Positions 45,106 through 54,000 of a DNA stretch of 64,000 nucleotides are shown one piece after another (within the stretch, counting starts at the first letter, position 1; every line of letters begins with the position of its first letter). The stretch comes from Sphingomonas crusticola. Lineage in GTDB: Bacteria; Pseudomonadota; Alphaproteobacteria; Sphingomonadales; Sphingomonadaceae. Location of the stretch: contig NZ_QTJP01000001.1 of NCBI RefSeq assembly GCF_003391115.1, positions 930,001 through 994,000 on the forward strand, in the 5' to 3' direction. The notes under the pieces were generated by a model, which ran no database searches, was not told the origin of the DNA, and worked only from the letters and a program-made list of their open reading frames with translations. The translations under genes and the position numbers were made by a program.

Positions 45106-45130
45106 CTTTTTGCTCCCACTCTCAATGATG

Positions 45131-45188
45131 TTGCACTGCACAATATAAAAGCCTTGCGCTTATTGCAAGTGCTTTTTGTGCAGTGCAA
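45131..45188. promoter_or_regulatory. PhaR-like operator: two inverted copies of TTGCACTGCACAA
   Basis: TTGCACTGCACAA (45131-45143) and its exact complement TTGTGCAGTGCAA (45176-45188) flank an inner dyad CTTGC-N7-GCAAG (45153-45169). Each copy carries the TGC/GCA pattern recognised by the PHA-responsive repressor PhaR in other bacteria. It sits 26 bases upstream of the phasin start, where PhaR is known to act. Binding is inferred. Confidence 0.65.
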
Positions 45189-45230
45189 CATATCATACAA
45201 ATGGGGGGTGGCGATCAGGCCATGACAAAC

Positions 45231-45354
45231 ATCCGTTCGCGTCGACTAGGCTTCGAGCGCAGTCGAGAAGCCGTATCGAGACACCCACCAAGCCCTCGAT
45301 ACCCGTCTCAATAGGCTGCTATGCAGCTACGACGACTAGTCGGGACGAACGGAT
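45231..45354. repeat. 124-bp inverted-repeat element (MITE-like)
   Basis: The end ATCCGTTCGCGTCGACTAG (45231-45249) matches the complement of CTAGTCGGGACGAACGGAT (45336-45354) in 16 of 19 positions, and GTATCGAG (45273-45280) pairs exactly with CTCGATAC (45295-45302). The inner sequence TCGAGCGCAGTCGAGA is of the type found in sphingomonad intergenic repeats. It encodes no protein. Confidence 0.65.
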
Positions 45355-45372
45355 TATCGGAATCGGCACTCG

Positions 45373-46047
45373 TCAGAAATCGACCTTGTCATAATGATCC
45401 GGCGGCGCGATCACTTCCATCCGCTCGCCCAGCAGCGAGCGGAAGCTCGGCCGGCTTTTCATCCCCGAATACCAATGACGTGTATGTTCGTGTCCGCGCC
45501 AGTCGATCCCTCCGAGATAGTCCGCGACCGAAATATGTGCCGCCGCCGCCAAATCGGCGAGGCTGAACAACGGTCCGCCGATCCATCGCCGATGGTCGAG
45601 CAGCCAGTCGACATAATCGAGATGGCTGTTGGCCAGTCGCATCGCCTCACGCAAAACCTTGGCGTCGGGCGAGATGCGGTGGACCAGCCTTTTCTCCATT
45701 CGCTCGTACAGCAACGGCCGCCCGACCTCGTCGTGGAATTTCTGGTCGAACCAGGCGACCAGCCGGCGCACCTCGGCGCGGTTGGCGGCGGTGCCGGGGA
45801 GCATCGTCGATTTCTCGACCGTCTCTTCCACATATTCGCAGATCGCCGTCGAATCGAGCAGCACCAGATTCTGCGCGCGATCGACCAATACCGGCGTCTG
45901 CCCCGCCGGATTCATGTCGATATATTCGTCGCGCTGCTCCCACGGGCTCTCGCGCACCAGCTCGCACCCCTCCCCCTTTTCGCCCAATAATAGGCGAACC
46001 TTGCGGGAAAACGGACAGAGCGGGAATTGATAGAGCTGCCAGGCCAT
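45373..46047 (-). CDS. Glutathione S-transferase-fold protein, FzlA-like
   Basis: 224 residues. N-terminal thioredoxin-like domain (LYQFPLCPFSRKVRLLLGEK, NPAGQTPVL, DSTAICEYVEE) and helical C-terminal domain. The closing residues DHYDKVDF resemble the conserved C-terminal tail of FzlA, the GST-like partner of FtsZ in alphaproteobacteria, which would make it a cell-division protein rather than a detoxifying enzyme. This assignment is from memory of the family and needs alignment. The Cys in CPFSRK could be a catalytic thiol if it is an enzyme. Confidence 0.8.
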   Translation of the reverse strand: MAWQLYQFPLCPFSRKVRLLLGEKGEGCELVRESPWEQRDEYIDMNPAGQTPVLVDRAQNLVLLDSTAICEYVEETVEKSTMLPGTAANRAEVRRLVAWFDQKFHDEVGRPLLYERMEKRLVHRISPDAKVLREAMRLANSHLDYVDWLLDHRRWIGGPLFSLADLAAAAHISVADYLGGIDWRGHEHTRHWYSGMKSRPSFRSLLGERMEVIAPPDHYDKVDF

Positions 46048-46058
46048 GGACGCTCCTG

Positions 46059-47657
46059 TTAGGGGCGCCCGCGCCCGGGCGAAAGGGGAACGAAACGGGG
46101 TCGCCGATCCGTGTCGGGCGCCAGGCCGAACTGCCGATCGAGCCAGTCGCCGACACGGCCGATCATCTCCGGCGCGGAATTGGGCGGACCGAGCGCCGCA
46201 ATATTGGCAAGGCTGCTCGTCGTGGCATGTTGAAAGGCGTGGTTTAGGCCCGGATAAACAACGACTTCAGCGGCCGGATTGCCGGCCAGGGCGGCGCGCG
46301 CGGCCGGAGCATGGAGCGCCGCCGGCACGAGCACATCGAGCGTCCCGAACATTGCTAATACGGGCACGCGAACGCTGCCGAGAACGCGGTCGAAACGATA
46401 ATTCCACACGGCCAGGGCGACGTCGGAATCCAGCGTGGCGACGGCGGTCTCGGCTGAGTCAGGTGGCGCGAGCTTGGTGGCTACCAGATCGTCGCTCAAG
46501 CGTTGCCGCAAGCTTGCCATCGTCGCCGCGTCGGCATGCGCGGCGTGCGCCTCGATCAGGCGCCGTATCGCCGCCTGCTGCCGCGCGACTGCCGTCGCAT
46601 CGACACCGGCCGCGCGCACTTGCTCACCATATTGCGCAAGCACCATCTCATCACCGGGGACCGTCGGACCGGCGAGCATCACGATCCCCCGCAAGTGCGG
46701 GTCGGCCGCCGCGACGGCGGAGGCGACCGCGCCGCCCTGACTATGCCCCACCAGCGCGACGCGCTTCGCGTCCACGTCGCGCCGCTGCCGCAGGAATGCA
46801 ACCGCAGCCGCGGTGTCGCGCGCCATCAGCGGTACCGTGTCGATCAATGTGCCGGTCGACTGGCCCACGCCGCGTTTGTCATATTCCAGGGTAGCGATGC
46901 CGTCCGCGAGCAGCCGGCTCATCAGCAGGTCGAACCCGCCGCGTCCGTTCGCACCCGATCCAGCGATGACCACGACCGTTGGAAATGGGCCGCGCCCACG
47001 GCCGAGCGGAAGTCGCAACGTGCCGGCGAGCACTACCCCGGCGTCCGATCTGATCCGCACGTCCTGCGCCACGCGGTCCGGATGGAAGGCGGCGACCGCG
47101 CGATCGATCGACTTGGCAGCGGGCCTGTCCCTGAAAAACAGCACCGGTCCCAGCAGAACCGCCGTGCCCGCCTGTCCCAGCTGGACGCTCACTATCTGTG
47201 CGCCGGCGGCAGGATCGGTCGGCATATTCCCCGCGATCGTGACACGCTGCCACTGCCGGGTCAGCGCAATCGCGCGTTCGGCGAAGCGGGCATAGGGCGC
47301 CGCATTCGCCTGCAATGTCACGGGCACGGTCACCGGCTGCTCGGCCCGCGCCCAGAAAACTGCCTCGACCCGCGCGCCCGGCCGGTACGTGCTGGGGAGC
47401 GCTGCCACCGCACCGCTTGCCCACGGCTCGCCCCGCTCCGGCCGCGCCGCCACGCGTACCGCGCCCTGGCCCGGAACCCGCGGATCGATCATCAGCCGCC
47501 GTTCACCCCCATAGATCGTCCAGCCATCAGCGGTTATCGCGCTTGCCGGCGCGTCCGTGGCGATCGCCTGAGCAGGACTCGATGGAGGCATGGCCGGAGC
47601 GCCGACGGCCAGCATGATCGCGCCCAGCCCGGCGATCGCGGATCGAACCATCATCAT
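46059..47657 (-). CDS. Exported alpha/beta hydrolase with N-terminal accessory domain
   Basis: 532 residues starting with a signal peptide (MVRSAIAGLGAIMLAVGAPA). An N-terminal beta-rich domain (about 40-180) precedes an alpha/beta hydrolase: VVVIAGSGANGRGG (oxyanion region), VALVGHSQGGAVAS with nucleophile Ser, and catalytic His in GLNHAFQ. Relatives are periplasmic esterases of unknown substrate. Three consecutive ATG codons at 47657, 47654 and 47651 follow GAGGAA; the second or third has the better spacing. Follows the HAAS gene by 4 bases. Confidence 0.82.
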   Translation of the reverse strand: MMMVRSAIAGLGAIMLAVGAPAMPPSSPAQAIATDAPASAITADGWTIYGGERRLMIDPRVPGQGAVRVAARPERGEPWASGAVAALPSTYRPGARVEAVFWARAEQPVTVPVTLQANAAPYARFAERAIALTRQWQRVTIAGNMPTDPAAGAQIVSVQLGQAGTAVLLGPVLFFRDRPAAKSIDRAVAAFHPDRVAQDVRIRSDAGVVLAGTLRLPLGRGRGPFPTVVVIAGSGANGRGGFDLLMSRLLADGIATLEYDKRGVGQSTGTLIDTVPLMARDTAAAVAFLRQRRDVDAKRVALVGHSQGGAVASAVAAADPHLRGIVMLAGPTVPGDEMVLAQYGEQVRAAGVDATAVARQQAAIRRLIEAHAAHADAATMASLRQRLSDDLVATKLAPPDSAETAVATLDSDVALAVWNYRFDRVLGSVRVPVLAMFGTLDVLVPAALHAPAARAALAGNPAAEVVVYPGLNHAFQHATTSSLANIAALGPPNSAPEMIGRVGDWLDRQFGLAPDTDRRPRFVPLSPGRGRP

Positions 47658-47661
47658 TTCC

Positions 47662-48252
47662 TCAGGCCGCCCGCGGCGCGCGCTGCCGCGCCAGCAGCCG
47701 CCGGCCCGCCAGCCGCAGCAGCTTACTCCCGCCGAGAAAGCACAACGTGGCCAGCATCACCGACAGCGGGACGATCCAATAGCCGAGCAGTTCGGTCTGC
47801 GTTGGCGGCGGCCTGTCCAGGATGGCGAAGGCGAACCCCCCGTGGCCCAGTTGCCAAGCACCGACTTTGTCCGGTTCGACCAGCTTCATCACCGCCATCA
47901 GCGCGAAGGCGCCCGAGACGAGATAAAGGAGCACGGCCGCGAAGCTCCCGAAGAAGGCAAGGCCGGAACGCCCGGCGCGGTTGAGCACGCTCAGCAGCAG
48001 GGTCACCGGCGACGCGCGGTTGATCGCGCCTGCGAGCTCAAATTCTTCGACATAGGATCGGGCCAGCGCATCGGGCGAGCCCATTCCGGCCATCGCCCGC
48101 TCCAGTTCGCTCGGACCCCTCCCGGCGCGTTCCGACAGGTGGCCATGGATCTCGCTCGCGATGTTGAGCCGGTCGTCGTGCGGCAGCGCCTGCAATGCCC
48201 ACAACAGCCGCCGGACATAGGCGTCGATCTCTTGCTCGCTCTGCGTCGCCAT
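47662..48252 (-). CDS. HAAS-domain membrane protein (DUF1700-like)
   Basis: 196 residues from ATG 48252 after GGGGAGAAG; ATG 48270 overlapping the PadR stop (ATGA) is another option. The soluble N-terminal domain YVRRLLWALQALPHDDRLNI with EIHGHLSERAG and MGSPDALARSYV is a HAAS-type domain, followed by membrane helices near 98-122 and 150-172. HAAS membrane proteins are regularly encoded next to PadR regulators, which fits the gene directly upstream. Function otherwise unknown. Confidence 0.8.
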   Translation of the reverse strand: MATQSEQEIDAYVRRLLWALQALPHDDRLNIASEIHGHLSERAGRGPSELERAMAGMGSPDALARSYVEEFELAGAINRASPVTLLLSVLNRAGRSGLAFFGSFAAVLLYLVSGAFALMAVMKLVEPDKVGAWQLGHGGFAFAILDRPPPTQTELLGYWIVPLSVMLATLCFLGGSKLLRLAGRRLLARQRAPRAA

Positions 48253-48266
48253 GGTCGCTTCTCCCC

Positions 48267-48608
48267 TCATACCAGCCCGTCCATCATCGCCCGGAACCCG
48301 CCCCACAGCAGGCGCATCTCGCCCAGCATCGCCCCGCCCTCGGCCGTCAGCCGGTAATATTTGCGGGGATTGCCGCCTTCGCCCGCTTCCCAGCGGGCAG
48401 CGAGCTTGCCGGCTTTTTCCAGCCGCGTGAGCAAGGGATAGAGCGCGCCATCCGCCACCAGCTCACCCCCCTTGTTGGCGCGATCGAGTATCTCGAGCCC
48501 GTAGGCTTCGCCGCGCCCGAGCACTGCCAGGATCGCCAGTTCGATCGCGCCCTTGCGCAATTGCGACTGCCACGAATTCAGCTCGGGGTTCGGCTCCATA
48601 GCTAGCAT
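48267..48608 (-). CDS. PadR family transcriptional regulator
   Basis: About 113 residues; ATG codons at 48608 and 48599 are in frame and neither has a clear ribosome binding site. SQLRKGAIELAILAVLGRGE, YGLEILDRA and LYPLLTRLEKAGKL form the PadR winged helix. Likely represses its own operon with the HAAS protein and the exported hydrolase, a PadR-HAAS-effector arrangement seen in envelope-stress loci. Confidence 0.85.
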   Translation of the reverse strand: MLAMEPNPELNSWQSQLRKGAIELAILAVLGRGEAYGLEILDRANKGGELVADGALYPLLTRLEKAGKLAARWEAGEGGNPRKYYRLTAEGGAMLGEMRLLWGGFRAMMDGLV

Positions 48609-48613
48609 GTATC

Positions 48614-48627
48614 GCAAGCTATCTTGC
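48614..48627. promoter_or_regulatory. Dyad GCAAG-N4-CTTGC upstream of the PadR gene
   Basis: GCAAG (48614-48618), CTAT, CTTGC (48623-48627) forms an exact inverted repeat 6 bases before the first ATG of padR, a suitable autoregulatory operator. PadR sites are usually ATGT-N8-ACAT; ATGT at 48607-48610 precedes the dyad. Confidence 0.35.
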
Positions 48628-48655
48628 TATGCAAGTCACCATGTTATGCATGCTC

Positions 48656-49051
48656 TCAAGCGTTAGTTCGCTGCCATTCGTCGCGTTCGGCGAAGATGCG
48701 CATGACCTCGGCCTGATTTTCCGTGCCCCAGAGGCACAATGGCGTGAGCGCGTCGGCGAGACTGCGGCCAAGCGGGCTGAGCGCATAATCCACCCGCGGC
48801 GGCACTTCCTTATAGTCGGTACGCACCACGATGCCGTCGGCTTCGAGCTCCTTCAACTGCTGGATCAGCACCTTGTCGCTGACGTCCCGGATTGCGCGCT
48901 TCAACGCGCCATAGCGATTGGGCTCTTGCAGCAGGAAGTACAGGATCAGCGGTTTCCACTTGCCGGCGATCACGCGCAGCGTGGCATCGAGCCCGCATGT
49001 GAAGCTGGAGGGACAAGCTGGTGCGGCGTCGGATTTCGTAAGCATAGTCAT
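48656..49051 (-). CDS. HxlR family transcriptional regulator
   Basis: 131 residues from ATG 49051 (ATG 49045 also possible). The HxlR pattern is clear: FTCGLDATLRVIAGKWKPLILYFL, then RYGALKRAIRDVSDKVL, LKELEADGIVVR and PPRVDYALSPLGRSL (longest part cited is within 24 positions of residue 18). The Cys in TCGLD corresponds to the redox or aldehyde-sensing Cys of HypR/YodB-type members. Divergent from the SDR gene, its probable target. Confidence 0.88.
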   Translation of the reverse strand: MTMLTKSDAAPACPSSFTCGLDATLRVIAGKWKPLILYFLLQEPNRYGALKRAIRDVSDKVLIQQLKELEADGIVVRTDYKEVPPRVDYALSPLGRSLADALTPLCLWGTENQAEVMRIFAERDEWQRTNA

Positions 49052-49052
49052 A

Positions 49053-49092
49053 TTGGTACTTACCAAAAGGTGCATACTTGTCAAAAAGTATG
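49053..49092. promoter_or_regulatory. Two palindromes in the HxlR-SDR divergent promoter
   Basis: TTGGTA-CT-TACCAA (49053-49066) and CATACTT-GTCAAA-AAGTATG (49073-49092) are both exact inverted repeats. Both lie between the divergent starts at 49051 and 49136 and contain TACTT/AAGTA half sites typical of HxlR operators. Confidence 0.6.
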
Positions 49093-49135
49093 TGCCCGAC
49101 CAGCTACGGGCCTCCTGCATATAAGGAGGCACGAC

Positions 49136-49870
49136 ATGACCAGATTGAATGGCAAGATTGCGGTGATCACCGGCGGCGCGACCGGCATCGGCCTTGCCGC
49201 CGCCAAACGCTTCATCGACGAAGGCGCCTTCGTCTACATTTTCGGCCGGCGTCAGGACAAGCTCGACGCCGCGCTCGCGCAACTGGGCGCCAACGCCCGC
49301 GCGGTCGCCGGCTCGGTCACCGACCTCGCCGATCTCGACCGGCTGTTCGCCACGGTAAAAGCGGAGCACGGCAAGCTCGATATCCTGCTCGCCAATGCAG
49401 GCAGCGGCGAATTCGCCGCACTCGGCGAGATCACGCCCGAACATTATAACCGAACCTTCGACATCAACGTCAAGGGCGTGCTGTTCACGGTTCAGCAGGG
49501 CCTGCCGCTGATGGCGAAAGGCGGCTCGATCATCCTGACCGGCTCGAGCACCAGCGTGATGGGGACGCCGCGCTTCAGCGTCTACAGTGCCACCAAGGCC
49601 GCGATCCGCAATTTTGCCCGCAGCTGGGCGCAGGACCTGCGCGGCACGGGCATCCGCGTCAACGTATTGTCGCCCGGGCCGACGCTGACCGAACTGGCGA
49701 TCGAGGTCGTCGGCGAGGATGCGATGAGGGCGATGGGTGCCGACACGCCGATCGGCCATATCGGCGACCCCGCCGAGATTGCGGGCGCCGCGGCCTTTCT
49801 TGCCTCGGACGACAGCAGCTTCATGACGGGCAGCGAAATGTTCGTCGACGGCGGCCTCGCCCAGATCTGA
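49136..49870 (+). CDS. Short-chain dehydrogenase/reductase
   Basis: 244 residues from ATG 49136, six bases after AAGGAGG. NAD(P)-binding GGATGIGLA (about 13-21), NAG in LANAGSGEF, catalytic Ser in TGSSTSVMG and YSATK (catalytic Tyr, Lys) are all present, so it should be active. The Arg in FGRRQDK after strand 2 favours NADPH. Substrate unknown; control by the adjacent HxlR regulator suggests a role against electrophiles or aldehydes. Confidence 0.88.
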   Translation: MTRLNGKIAVITGGATGIGLAAAKRFIDEGAFVYIFGRRQDKLDAALAQLGANARAVAGSVTDLADLDRLFATVKAEHGKLDILLANAGSGEFAALGEITPEHYNRTFDINVKGVLFTVQQGLPLMAKGGSIILTGSSTSVMGTPRFSVYSATKAAIRNFARSWAQDLRGTGIRVNVLSPGPTLTELAIEVVGEDAMRAMGADTPIGHIGDPAEIAGAAAFLASDDSSFMTGSEMFVDGGLAQI

Positions 49871-49896
49871 CCGGCATCGTCCGGCACCTGACCAGG

Positions 49897-49924
49897 AGCG
49901 CTCCGGTGAATTCGCCGGAGCGCT
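49897..49924. terminator. Hairpin between convergent SDR and hypothetical genes
   Basis: AGCGCTCCGG (49897-49906) pairs perfectly with CCGGAGCGCT (49915-49924), and the loop can extend the stem almost to the centre. No strong T-run follows, so it may be a weak terminator or stabiliser. Confidence 0.5.
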
Positions 49925-49942
49925 TCGCCGCCTTTGCCGCGC

Positions 49943-50512
49943 TCAAGGTACGCCGACGGCGTCCGCAGGCTGGGCCGGATAGCTGCGCAACACTGCCTGG
50001 CTGAGGTCGGACGCAACCAGTGCATCTGCGCCCCTGCGCGAGCCGACTGCCCGCACGGTCACCGCCGCGCCGTCCCACACGACAGCGGCATCGCCGCGCT
50101 TGCGGATGCGCATCTCCAGCCGGGTGCGCTGCAACGGGACCAGTGTCGATTGCCCGGTCGACAGCGGAATGGTGATGCCCGCCCCGACGCTGCCGCCGAC
50201 ACCGCCCGGCATCATCGCCGACTTGCCGGTGGCCACCTTCGCCGTGCCGGTGCCGACCGCTTCCCGGCTCAGGATCAGCTCGACGACATAAGCCGAATGG
50301 CCCGGATCCTCCAGGATCGTAAAGCCCCGCGCGGCGAGCGCTTCGGTCGCGGCGCTGACGAAGGCGGGTGTCGAGGGGTCATATTCGCCATCGCCGGTCT
50401 TGGGCTCGATCGAGATCGTCCCGCCAGGCGGAGCTGCCGCCGACAGCGCTCCGCCCCAGATCGCGGTCACCGCCAGGACGGCTGCTAGGATCCAGACCGG
50501 GCGTTTCGTCAT
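49943..50512 (-). CDS. Hypothetical exported protein
   Basis: 189 residues from ATG 50512, with GGGAG upstream. A signal peptide (KRPVWILAAVLAVTAIWGGAL) precedes a soluble domain with EALAARGFTILEDPGHSAYVV, suggesting the fold of small periplasmic or lipoprotein-like proteins that bind ligands. A Gly-rich segment (GGVGGSVGAG) is in the middle. The family is not recognised. Confidence 0.65.
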   Translation of the reverse strand: MTKRPVWILAAVLAVTAIWGGALSAAAPPGGTISIEPKTGDGEYDPSTPAFVSAATEALAARGFTILEDPGHSAYVVELILSREAVGTGTAKVATGKSAMMPGGVGGSVGAGITIPLSTGQSTLVPLQRTRLEMRIRKRGDAAVVWDGAAVTVRAVGSRRGADALVASDLSQAVLRSYPAQPADAVGVP

Positions 50513-50715
50513 CGATGCTCCCTTCGGCGCCGCGTCAACCGCCGCGTGTCGCGACAAGCAACCGGTGCGCTTAAGCCCGCGTGAATGGTGCCGCACATAT
50601 TGACGCGCGAGCCGGCGGGGCTTCCCTTTCCACGCGCGCGCCATTTCACCGAGCACGAAACCATCCATCGCGTTTTTCGGCAGCGGAGGGCCGCCAATGC
50701 CGTTAGGAGTGGCCG

Positions 50716-50973
50716 ATGTCCGAAGATTATGCCCATGGCCGGCGCGACGGCCTTCGCCTCGCCTTGGCCATCCTCGCCGCGGAGGAGGCCAAGTGGGCGG
50801 CCTTGCTCGGCGAAAGCGCGTCCTGGCGCACCAACGGCATCCGCCAGGTCCGCCACAAGACGCTGCAAGTCGCCCAGCAGCGCGTGCGGACCGCCCTCAA
50901 CCGTCTGACGCCCAAGGGGGAGGCGGGGATGAACGAAGAGCTGGCGTCCGCGCTGGATAAGATCGGGCTGTAG
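50716..50973 (+). CDS. Small hypothetical protein
   Basis: 85 residues starting at ATG 50716, AGGAG six bases before. Helical and charged, with HGRRDGLRLALAILAAEEAK and RQVRHKTLQVAQQRVRTALN. No membrane segment. Function unknown. Confidence 0.65.
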   Translation: MSEDYAHGRRDGLRLALAILAAEEAKWAALLGESASWRTNGIRQVRHKTLQVAQQRVRTALNRLTPKGEAGMNEELASALDKIGL

Positions 50974-51035
50974 ATGCTGCTCTTTCCCCGCTCGCCGGCA
51001 CCATGCGGCGATGCCGGCGAGCGGTGGAGCGTAGA

Positions 51036-54000
51036 TCAGAACCTGAAATTGACCGCCAGCGCGTAGGTGCGGCCGAAATAGGCGGTGTAGAGCGGGTCCT
51101 GCCGGACCGTGTCGGTATAGAGCCGGTTGGTTTCGTTGGTGATGTTGGTCACCTCCGCGATCAGCTTCAGATTTTCGCTGATATTGTACGATGCCGAGGC
51201 GTCGACGAAGATCGAGCTCGCATTGCCGTTGGCGTCGCTATCGGTCGGTCCCGGAATGCCCGTAAGGAACGAGGAACGGTAATTGATCGTCGAGCGGATG
51301 CTGAATTTGTTGTCCTCGTAATAAAGCGTGCCGCTGGCGGTCTCCGGCGACAGGCCGACCAACGGGGCGGTGCGGGTGGTCGTCGGCGAGATGATGTAGT
51401 TGATGTTCGAGCGCACCCGGGTGAAATTGGCGAGCGCGCCGAAATTCTTCAGGATTCCCGGCAGGAAGCGGAACGGCAGCTGCACATTCACTTCCACCCC
51501 GTTGAGCGGCCCGCCTGGCGTGTTGGTGCTGCGCGTGACGCTGAACAATTCGTCCGGCGTGACGCCCGTGCCCGTCCCCTGCAGCAGCGACAGCGGCAGG
51601 CCCAGATCGCGGAACGGCACCAGCTGGCTGGTATTCTGAATGTAGGTTTCGATATCCTTGTGGAAATACGCGACCGAGATGAGCGAGCCCGGCGCGAAAT
51701 ACCATTCGAGCGAGGCGTCGAGTGTGTCGGCGCGGATCGGATCGAGATAGGGGTTGGTGATCGAGGCGGTGCGGATAACGATGTTGGCGCTGCCGCTCGG
51801 GATCAATTGTCCATAAGCAGGCCGCGACATGACGCGTGCGGCCGAGAAGCGCGCGACCAGGTCATGCGTGACGTCCAGGGCAAGGTTCATCGACGGCAGC
51901 CAGTCCGAATAGGACCGCTTCACCTGCGAGATCACATAGACGGACGGGTAGGTCGACCCTGCCGGCGCGGCGGCGGGGATCGGGCCATAGGTGTCGAGCC
52001 CGGTATGAACGTAGCGGACGCCGGCATCGCCACGCAGCGTGAACGGCAGGATATCCTCGGTGCTGAACTTCACCATCAGATAGCCGGAACGGTACTTCTC
52101 ATCGACCCCGCCATAGGTGCCCTTGGCGCATTCGACGCTGCAATAGACATAGCTGTCGAGGTTCGCCGCGCTGCGGAACTTGTCCGGGTCGATCGCCGCG
52201 AAATTCTGCATGTGCCCGTCGAGATTCTTGCCGACGCCGCTGGTCACGAAGGTGATCGACGGGAGCGAAACACCGGCCGGCAATGCCAGCGGCGTGCTGG
52301 TCGCGAGCTGCTTCTCCCGTGCCTTGTACCGGTTGGTGCGATATTGGCCGCCGACCTGCACGGTGAAGTGCGGCGCCGCTTCCCATTCGCTGTTCAGCTC
52401 GAACGTCTTGCTGACGATCGTGTTGGTGCGGATGAAGTTCGACAGCTGGCCACGCTGCGTCCCGTCGGCAAGCGGCGGGCCGTAGAGGAAGTTGGCCGCG
52501 TTGGCCGTGTCGATACCGTAAGTGAGCAGCGGCAAATCGTGGCTGTTGCGGAAGTCGATCGCGAAATTGTCGGTGTCGTTCGAATCCATCGCGACTTGCA
52601 GGCGGTTCACGTGGAGCCGCGATTCGTTGATGCCGGCGAGGCCGAACAGCCGGAAATTATCCGAAAAGCGCTGATCGAAATTGAGGTTCACCTGGCGATA
52701 AGTCGAGGTGAAATGCTCGTCCTGCATCTCCGAACGCAGGTCGACGCCGTCCCACAGGCCATAGACCAGCGAGCCATTGTCATCGACCTGGATGTCGCGG
52801 ACCGACATCATCGGCTGGCCATTATTGGATGCCGTCCGCCCCATCGATCGCGCATCGAGCATCGTATCGAGCCGGTTGACCTTGAACCGCGAATAGAGGC
52901 CGTCGAGCGACACGTCGGTATTGTCGCTCGGCTTCCATTGCAGGGTCAGCGAGCCGGCCAGCCGGTCCTGATTCTGGCTGCCCTTCACCGGGCGCGGCAG
53001 GCGGGGCAGGAACACGCCGCCGCCCGGCCGGCCCGAGGGGCCCGTGCGGCTCATGATATAATCATAGGCGGTCTTGCTGCTCGTGCGCGGATTGCCGGTG
53101 CTGCAATTGTTGGCGTCCGCGCCGACCGACACGCCGCTATTGGCGTAGCCGGGCGCGGGGCTCGTCACCGGCACGCCTTGATAGGTGTAACCGATCGGCG
53201 TGCAGTACGGGAAGATGATGTTGGTCGCGCTCGTGGCGCCCGGCAAGGTCACCGGCCGCGACTGGCCGGCGACGTAGGTCGGCAGGATATCGACCGCCGA
53301 ATAGGCATATTCGTCGATGTGGCGCTTCGAATAAGCGACGCTGCCGAGAATGCCGAACGTGTCGCCGAACTTCTTCGACACCAAAGCCGAAACCCGCGGA
53401 TCGGCCTTCTTGCGGATGTCGTTATAGATCGCGCGCGCCGTGCTCGAGAAGACGAAGTCCTGCTTCTGGTCGAACGGCTTGGGTGCGCGCAGGTCGACCG
53501 TGGCGCCGAGCGAACCCTCCTCGACATCCGCGGACACGGTCTTGCGCACCGCCAGGCTGGAGAAGATTTCGGTCGGAAAGGTCACGAAATCGAACGAACG
53601 GCCGGTGGCGACGCCGCCGCGAATGTCGCTGCCGCTGACCTGCGACACACCTTCCATCCCGTTGATGCGCACGCGCGTGAACTGCGCGCCGAGCCCGCGG
53701 ACCGAAATGTTGCGGCCCTCGCCGCCGTCACCGCGCGACAGCGCCACGCCGGGAATGCGTTGCATCGATTCCGCCAGGTTCGAATCGGGGAATTTGCCGA
53801 TATCCTCCGCGACGATGCTGTCGACCGCGGCGGTCTCGTTACGCTTGGCGTTGAGCGCGCTGTTCAGCGAGGCGCGAAAGCCGGTGACGACGATCTCGTC
53901 CTCCTGCAGGGCGTCGGCGGGAGCCTGCGGCGGCGCGACCGCACCGGCCTGGCCACTCGCCGCCGGCGTCTGGGCCGTCGCGATCGTCGCCACGAACATG

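Noticed and set aside
48629-49135. Upstream extension of the SDR frame through the HxlR gene
   Set aside because: It runs antisense to hxlR; AAGGAGG places the SDR start at 49136.
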